A DNA stretch of 64,000 nucleotides from Gigaspora margarita (lineage: Eukaryota; Glomeromycota; Glomeromycetes; Diversisporales; Gigasporaceae), in assembly GCA_009809945.1 (NCBI GenBank), contig WTPW01001095.1, positions 174,871 through 238,870 on the forward strand, written 5' to 3'. Shown piece after piece: positions 57,046-64,000 of this stretch. The position numbers and the translations under genes were made by a program. The notes beneath the pieces are model-generated. The model saw only the letters and a list, made by a program, of their open reading frames with translations. It did not search any database and was not told the DNA's origin. How positions within the stretch are numbered: position 1 is the stretch's first letter; every line of letters begins with the position of its first letter.

Positions 57046-57960
57046 CCCACTAAAGTAACGCCCGACAAAATTTCCAATAAAAGTTATTGAATATTTATTA
57101 TATAAATTTTTTTTAAAATTAGAACCGTGATAAATTCCGAAATAATTTTTTTATTTAAACTCAGGGGTGAATAAAATAAATAATTGTTGAGTTACACGAG
57201 TTTTATCTGACGGATCATAAAAAAATTGACAAATCACCGAAAAATAAAATTTTTGGGGACGCATTTTTTAGGGTTAGGGGTTAATGTTAGAGGTTAGTTT
57301 TAGAGTAAAATTATATCAAACAAGTATAAGTAGGTTTTAGAGGGTTAAATAACAACCGAGATTTCATATTTAAGTATGCCCATGAAGGATCATCGCAGAT
57401 GCATCAATCAGATCTCTTCTAACAATGACTATGAAACCGTCTCTGCGCACTAACAAAAATAATTTTTCGCAAAATTTTGCTGTAAGAAAAGCCCTATTTC
57501 GGCCATAACTCTAACCTTAACATAAGGTTTTATTACTTTAAAAATTTTTAAAATTCGATTGTTTTAATTGGTGCATCTGCGACTTAGAGCTCATCATTTT
57601 TTGCTGCAACGGGCCCTCCTGCTTTACAATCCGATTTATGCGAAATTATGCGATAAAATTTTTAAAAATATGCGAATTATGCGAATCAAATAGAATATGC
57701 GATCACGGGTAAATAAATATATGCGACCAAAAACAAAATATGTAACCATTTTAATGCGAACAAGTTTTGAAGTTATGAATAAAATAAAATAGATTGATTT
57801 TAATAAATATTAATTTTGGATATTAATAAAGAAAAAAAACGTATACGTTATTCTTTTTTTTTTAAAAAAAAAAAAAACTATCGAATTACCTTTGAGCTAT
57901 TCCTCCGTATTGCTATTAAAGTATATAAAATTTAAAGTGAATGCCGATTGTCATCAAGAA
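57046..57960. other. No gene; TTAGGG-like and ATGCGA words
   Basis: 57265-57300 has TTAGGGTTAGGGGTTAATG. 57625-57770 is rich in ATGCGAATTATGCGAA words. No ends or frames could be defined. Confidence 0.4.
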
Positions 57961-57979
57961 TGTTTTTATATATAGAAAT

Positions 57980-58870
57980 CTTCGTTCTACATATACAGCT
58001 GATACCGGGAGCCAAATATAATCTAAGGCTAATTTTGATAATTTGGGTAAGCTTTGAATTTTTACCTTCCAATAAATATCTAAATCAAAACTTTGAGATC
58101 AGAAAAATTTTCATTTAACCCACAGTAAATTTCCCACTCTTGAATAATCAGGTTATTAAATTCTGGAATTTCTGAATATAGATGAATATTTTGATGCTGT
58201 TGTTGAATTTGAATAAACCATGGATCAAAGCATTGAATTGCTTTAAACAAAGACAATGCGGGGTGTTGATTAATATGTTTTTTGAACTTATTAAATGCCA
58301 ATTGATATGCTTCGCAAAACACTGCAATATATGATTCAATCTCAAAATGATTATTTGCAAATTTGGATTTTATTTCTTTACTAATAGGAGGTTCAATAAT
58401 GCCTGATTGTAATAAAGCTTCAATGCATTAATCATTGAGTTACAAATAGTGCAACAGGCTTATTTCTAGTTTCAAAAAATTCAAGATCTTCTATGAAACT
58501 AAATCAGAATAATTGATAAGGTTAGATTAATTCTTTTTACAGATAAAGCAATAATGCATACTGTATTGCATTAAATATATAAACATAGCTAGAACTTCAA
58601 AAATAAAAGTATTCATGTAATCCTTAAAAATAGTAACCAATTCTTGAATTGTTTGATTTTTGTTATTAACCTGTTCTTTCTCAATATAAAATAGATGTAA
58701 TTGGTTAAAATTTGATTAATCCAGAAGACAAATCTATATCATGAGTTGTAACAAGTAATGGCAATAAAGTAATCTGATTAGTTGTATCATTATTATCTAA
58801 AAATAAATCAAAATTAAATTAGATTTTAATAAACTGATCCAATGTCTTTTATGAGCTAGACATTGCATAA
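57980..58870 (-). pseudogene. hAT transposase C-terminal remnant
   Basis: The clearest part (58420-58080) reads LLQSGIIEPPISKEIKSKF, then FCEAYQLAFNKFKKHINQHP, LFKAIQCFDPWFIQ and IQEWEIYCGLNENF. After a frameshift near 58085 comes FDLDIYWKVK. The 'IR.FDP' and 'Y..IP.....EW..Y' pattern with a terminal D.YW is what I associate with hAT-like transposases of this group (recall only). Toward 58870 only broken pieces remain. No DDE or BED domain is visible, so it is inactive. Confidence 0.45.
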
Positions 58871-59116
58871 ATGTTGTTTTGATATTTTTTAACAATATAT
58901 ATATATATATTTTTTAAAAATAAGTCTATTCTCTAAGATTTGGTAGCTTATACATATTTTATTACATGCAAGAATTACTAATTATAGGGAGATAGAGGTA
59001 AGAGCTACTTTATTCTTGATCTAATTCTTTACTAAAATGTTTAGTAGACCTTTAGTTTCTAAACAGTTGTTGAAAGAATAGATTTCCATGAGTAACAAAG
59101 TATGAAATAAGCAAAG

Positions 59117-60093
59117 GTAAGATATATCTGCCTATTTCTGGGGATTATCCTATTCCCGTGGATTATAGATTTTCTGTATATAAAGTTCAAATTTGTAAGT
59201 TTTTGTTACACAACATTTGGCTTTTTTTACATATAAATAGAACCGTTATACAGTAGTATTTTTTTGTGCAAATTTGTTTTTTAAAACCTTCTATTAGCAC
59301 AAGATATATAGATGCCATTATATATTTAACAGAATTCTGAACTTAATAGTTAGCAATTTATAAGAAAAAAAAATAAAAAAAAAATAAAAAATAAAAAAAA
59401 TCTTTTAATGATATTCAATAGTTAATTAAACTCACTAAAGACACTAAGCCTGAAAAATGTGTTTTATTTGGGCTCTACAAAATCAAAAAGTTTTTTCATT
59501 TTTTATGCTAATTTATGTATATCAACAAAAAACTTTGTCAAACAAAAAAAAAACCTTGAACCTTGTTAGCGTCTATCACGATTTTATAAGTCATGAGTCA
59601 GTACCTAATTACATAATTGCACATGATTTAAACCCCTTTGAAAAAAAAATTTTCGTGCATTTGTAACATACTTTCTTTATCTGTAATATAATATGAATCA
59701 ATTTTTATAAAGATTTTTTAACCTATAATTAAATGGCCTTACCCATTAGTAAAATCTTGCCCGATTTGTATAAAATTTTTATGGTAAGTGTAATTTAACA
59801 TTGTAAAATGTTTACTTAATGCACTTTATTTTATTTATTTAATAAAAAAATTGCTTTTATTATATGTTCACGGGAATAGGACGGTAGCCTTTAATTTTGT
59901 ATAAATTATATAAATTAAATTCAATGAGTAAAATAAATAAATATATATATGTAAAATTTTAATATATTATATATTTAAATAATAAATTAATTATAAATTT
60001 TATATATAAAATTTCATAGCTAAATATTGGGTTTTAAAAAATTTTTATATGTAGCAAAAAAAGGTTCCCGGAAATAGGCAGGTATATCTTATG
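59117..60093. mobile_element. ~1-kb TIR element with inner inverted repeats
   Basis: Ends TAAGATATATCTGCCTATTT and the complement of TAAGATATACCTGCCTATTT. A second exact inverted pair, TCCTATTCCCGTG (59151) and CACGGGAATAGGA (59869), lies inside. A 69-codon frame at 59457-59666 is not recognised. Probably a non-autonomous DNA transposon. Confidence 0.65.
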
Positions 60094-60099
60094 GTTTAA

Positions 60100-60940
60100 G
60101 TACTGGCAGCTATTGGTATTAGTATAGAAAAAGCATTAGAGTGATTGAATATCCTAGACAAAATCTATATCTTTTTATATATGAATTCAGTGATTAAGTA
60201 GTGTATCATAGAAGTGAACTTTAACTGTTGATATTTGAGCTTATAGAAACTTTTTTATCATATGCAAGTTAATAAATGAGTATATAAATTCTTTTGGATT
60301 TTTCAAGGTTAGTTCTACTTTTTCTGTAGCTTTTCTAAGTATTCATCTAAGTTTAGTTATTAGATTAAAATAATTTGATATACAAGTAAGTGTGCGATAT
60401 TTTCAGAAGTAGAGTAGTATCTTGAACAAAAGTAGTTTTGATATTTCTTTGGGTTTCAGAAGTGGAGAAGAAGATAAGTTAGAAGTTTTTATGCTATTAA
60501 TTTATTTTAAAATTTTCTAGTTTTGAGAATGAAGAGGTAGAATACAGAGCTTTGGGCTTATTGTAATACAACAAGTTTTCTAAACACAGTTCTGTTAATA
60601 TTGTTTAAAAAGGATTTCTATAATGAGATCCTTTGTTAGTTGTGTCATTGTAGGTTGTTTATAATTTGGTGGATTCATTTGAGCTTACTTTTATAAGATA
60701 AATATATAGAACTTTAGAAAATGAAGAGTAAAGTGATTATAAAGGAATTTTTACAAAATTAGATCTAAAGGAGTAGGTTAGTAATCTTTAGATTCTTGTC
60801 ATAGATAATTGTTGTTCTTTTGTTATCAATCATGGCTAGTAAGATACATTGCAGAAATAGGTATTGGATTTTATTCAGTTTTAGGTATGTATTTTGTAAG
60901 TTTACTAGTTGTTTGATAAGATAATAGAAGAGAGCATCAT
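60100..60940. other. No gene recognised
   Basis: AT-rich, scattered short frames on both strands, no defined repeat ends. Confidence 0.4.
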
Positions 60941-60942
60941 TA

Positions 60943-61262
60943 CCGTATGTGTCCAAAAATAAGCTACCTTTTTTGGCCAAAAAATTACACGAAAAAATGT
61001 GGAGTAGCTTATTTTCGAAATATAGCATTTTTTGAAAAAATTGAAAAACGTACTAATAAAAGTTGTCCAAATGACACCAAATCTTTACTATAGGTGTATT
61101 TTGATGTCCTGAACAAGTTTACTTAATAGCACTTTTGAGGTTTACTTAGTAAAATTTAGACGTTTATATGTAGCAACTGCTAACGAGTTTTTTATAGATT
61201 TTTGAAAAAAATCAGGGGGGGTAGCTTATTTTAGGTAGTAGCTTATTTTCGGACATATACGG
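60943..61262 (+). mobile_element. MITE P, copy 2
   Basis: 320 bp, TA on each side. Ends CCGTATGTGTCCAAAAATAA and the complement of CCGTATATGTCCGAAAATAA. It contains CTGAACAAGTTTACTTAATA and TACTTAGTAAAATTTAGACG as in 4662-4979. Better preserved than copy 1. Confidence 0.85.
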
Positions 61263-62270
61263 TAGTAGTAATATCTAGCTTTACTAAAGAGTTAGTTATT
61301 GTTATAACAAAAGTTAATAAGATCAATAATGCATTTATTTTTGATAGTTAGTAATAATAGTAATTGCTAAAAGGGACCTCCTTTGTTTTTACTTTGCAAA
61401 TCATAATTGTTAATTCTTTTCTTGTCTATAGTTATTTGAATTGCAATTTTCTTTTTTTTGAAATTGAATAAAATTAGTGATTCCTATCTAGCAGTTAGTA
61501 GTTTGTCAATTACTAAGAAGGGTCTAGGAAGAGTAACAAATATGAGGTTAGCTTTATATATTTTGGTAATTTAAAGCCTTTATAGAACAGAACAGCTTCT
61601 ATATTTTCTAAATTTGCATATATTCTGCAAGTACAATTAACCTGTATATTATATATATTGTTAAGGTTTTTTATGCAGATCTTTTCTATTTATAGTAATT
61701 TTTTTGCTTATTTTTGAAGTTTTTTTGCAGATCTTTTCTTTTTTAGTAATCCTATAATTAACCTGACCTATCTATATATATTTCGGGATCCTGTTATACC
61801 ATATTTTATTTAATAAAAGAAAGATATTATATACAAATATATATCCTACTTCCGATTTAAAAAAATTTTACAATTAAAATACGATTTGTCCAGTTACTAT
61901 AGGCACTTATCTGTGACCTGTCAGAGTAGATTTTACCTTACTAATTACCAAGATTATGATGTAACCTCTATAATAGATTACCGGCTTGGATCTACAGCCA
62001 GTCATGACCACCAACTTTCTTTTAAAACTTCCTCAATCTAAATTTTGACAAAACTATTATCAAACAATACCTGCATAATGAAACTAAAAAAAAATACTAA
62101 TATATAAAAGGGTATATAAAAGGGCGAAAAAAAGGAATATAAAAGAAGGAAAAACTAACTAAATGCCAAAAAAGAAAAAGAGACAAGATGAAAAAAGCAA
62201 AAAAAGTCTATAGCCTAATATACATCTGTTAGAAAAAAGTTAAAATAGAGTAAAAATAATAAAAAATTAT
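61263..62270. other. No gene recognised
   Basis: T-rich then A-rich. GCAGATCTTTTCTATTTATA/GCAGATCTTTTCTTTTTTAG (about 61677 and 61728) is a short direct repeat. Nothing else stands out. Confidence 0.4.
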
Positions 62271-62271
62271 A

Positions 62272-62917
62272 TACCGTATTATCACGAAATAATGATCATA
62301 GGCGTTATTTTGAAAATCGCATCTCCTAAAAATAGCATACTTGGTTTCGAAATAACACTCATGCGCATCTCGAAATAGTGCGCACCATATATAGACATGA
62401 CAAAGGTGTTCAACGAATGCTTCATATTTATTCTTTTTAGCTTTAATTGCTTCAAGAATAACCATATTAAATGTTCAATTAACGCAACCCTTATTATAGC
62501 AGGGTAATAAATTGTTACAGTCATTCTTTTTGATTTAATACTGGAATATAATTTTGATAATAAACGAATGTTTTGCACATCCTTTTTAAAGTTAGAACTA
62601 TAATAGCCTTAGAGTGCTGCGTAATAATGTCAAAAAATAAAGAAAAATAAGATCATAAATCTACAGGCGATACTTTATATATGTGCAAGTTTTAAAAAAT
62701 AAATAATCGCCTTTTACTATCACTACGTAGAAGTTCAACAATAGGTTAATTGTTCCTATATTTATATATATATATATATAAGGTTTAGATTTTCAGTGCC
62801 AGTACAGGATAAAAAATCAGGTTACCTCAAAATAGCGCACATGCGCGCACTCAAAATAGCGCGCAGATGATCGAATCACCGCGCGGATGTGCGTTATTTC
62901 ATGGTAATATGGTAATA
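62272..62917. mobile_element. MITE Q, copy 2
   Basis: Ends TACCGTATTATCACGAAATA and the complement of TACCATATTACCATGAAATA. Subterminal TCTCCTAAAAATAGC and CGCGCACTCAAAATAGCGCG words as in copy 1. It lacks copy 1's nested elements. The minus frames at 62229-62578 lie inside and are not called. Confidence 0.8.
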
Positions 62918-63625
62918 CTATGCAAGGAATTGCCTCATCTAAGTATTATATGTGTATACAAAAAAAAAAAAAAAGAATATTCTGGAATTTATTCTCTGCA
63001 GATTAGCCTACTCCTTTGCATTACATCTCATTACATGTCTGTTTCTGTTTATCAACTTGCATGCCTTCTTTCTGATTAGAATAGGAACAACAATGCTGAT
63101 CTTTTGGAGGGCATATAGTGAATTTCCTACTTTTTATCCAAAATTTCAGAAAAAAGACTCCAAGCGAGAATATGATAGTAAGTATATAGTTCTTCTGTTC
63201 TTGTAGCCAAAAATCCTTAAGGAGAGTATTGAAAAACTCATTTTTAAGTTCAACATCTAGCCAACTATAATACTTTTGTCAACAAAAGAAAACTTTTACC
63301 AGAATCTTTTGTACCAAGGGTGCCCACTGCCAGTTAACTTGAACAACTGACACTTTTGGCTTGCGTACCAAATATATAAAGGAGTCTCTTAGAAAAAAAG
63401 AAGAAAAAGATTGACCTTTATAAAAACTAGTGTTAATAGTTGCTTTATTTTTTACTAAAAATTTTTTGTTTTTTTTTTGTTCAGAAATTTGGACAAGTGA
63501 TCGATGGGAAGAGTTTTAACAACTATAATGAGAAATAGTATTGTATTGTTTTTAGTTTGTAGTCTTTCATTTTACAATTTAGACAAGATTCTAGACAAAT
63601 GGCCAAGAATGCCTTCCTGCAGTGT
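62918..63625. other. No gene recognised
   Basis: Short plus frames at 62952-63206 have no recognised motif. TTTGGACAAG and TTAGACAAG words near 63490 and 63580 resemble the terminal sequence that follows. Confidence 0.4.
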
Positions 63626-63744
63626 TGTACGTTTTGGCTGTCCACAGCCTTTTTTGGCTTGTCCATGTCCAAAATTGTCCAAATGTTCAAGATTGTTCAA
63701 AGCTTATCTAGGCTTTAATAATTAATAAATCTATCTAAAAAATA
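63626..63744 (+). mobile_element. LTR-like terminal fragment (fossil)
   Basis: Starts TGTACGTTTTGGCTGTCC and matches the inverse of 11490-11619, including the CAAAATTGTCCAAA words. It is cut on the right by MITE G. Incomplete; family assignment follows the 10-kb copy. Confidence 0.4.
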
Positions 63745-63746
63745 TA

Positions 63747-63997
63747 TGGGGGTGAGTCAGTAGAAAAGGAACAAATCATTTTTAGTAAACTTTTTTTAAT
63801 TTTTAAATTAAAATATCTTAACAACTATTTAATCAAATTTGCTAAAAAATTTTTTATTTTAATCTTGAAATTATATAGAATTAAAATAAAAAAAAAATTA
63901 TTAAATTTATTAAGATAGTTGTTAAGATATTTAAGCTTAAAGTCAAGAAAACTTTTACTTAGAAAAAATTTGTCCCTTTTCTACTGACTCATTCCCA
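63747..63997 (+). mobile_element. MITE G, whole copy
   Basis: 251-bp foldback, TA on both sides. Ends TGGGGGTGAGTCAGTAGAAA and the complement of TGGGAATGAGTCAGTAGAAA. The centre is ATATAGAATTAAAATAAAA. This is the reference for the copy split by the LINE at 14718/24052. Confidence 0.9.
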
Positions 63998-64000
63998 TAT

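Noticed and set aside
62229-62578. Two overlapping minus frames
   Set aside because: They fall inside MITE Q copy 2 and have no counterpart in copy 1.

Overview
The window looks like nuclear DNA of a very AT-rich, transposon-laden fungus, most likely an arbuscular mycorrhizal fungus (Glomeromycotina, Rhizophagus-like). This is inference, not an alignment. It rests on extreme AT content, a short GTAAGT/AG intron in an F-box/kelch gene, a Tad/I-like LINE with endonuclease, YMDD-type reverse transcriptase, RNase H and a CCHC finger, and hundreds of bases of poly-A/T and foldback repeats around isolated genes. There is no bacterial operon structure, rRNA, CRISPR array or convincing free-standing tRNA.

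Layout. 1-14.9 kb is nested repeats: three copies of a ~645-bp TIR element (Z), a retroposon (A1), three tRNA-headed SINEs, a large non-coding repeat (K1), MITEs, and the minus-strand fossil of a Ty3/gypsy pol region (about 7-10 kb). 14.86-23.95 kb is one decayed LINE that landed in a MITE and was itself hit by two MITEs. 24-31 kb holds foldback elements, repeat K2 (with an assembly gap) and retroposon A2. 31.9-33.2 kb is a degenerate satellite interrupted by a MITE. 33.9-35.5 kb is a cluster of small DNA transposons with clean target-site duplications. 36-38.5 kb has a MULE/FAR1-like transposase remnant beside a ~170-bp tandem repeat. 38.5-49 kb is the least repetitive part and carries the only gene I trust, an F-box/kelch gene at 46.5-47.8 kb on the minus strand, plus weaker exon candidates at 40.4 and 43.1 kb. 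49-64 kb returns to MITEs and hAT elements (one spanning the second gap), an unrecognised coding-like stretch at 56.3-56.8 kb and a hAT transposase remnant at 58 kb.

How things fit together. Almost everything is self-replicating DNA, not co-operating genes. The LINE family (poly-A tail, long target duplications) is the natural candidate for mobilising the SINEs and retroposon A. The many TIR elements are non-autonomous and would need hAT, PIF/Harbinger-, mariner/pogo- or MULE-type transposases, of which only remnants are visible here.

The most unusual pattern is that several foldback elements with different terminal repeats carry the same ~125-bp core module, in inverted pairs (21.6, 22.7-23.4 and 24.25-24.58 kb). 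Two weaker recurring cores behave the same way. This looks like 'swap the cap, keep the core' evolution of MITEs. A second pattern is the concentration of in-frame stops at predicted tryptophan codons in the LINE.
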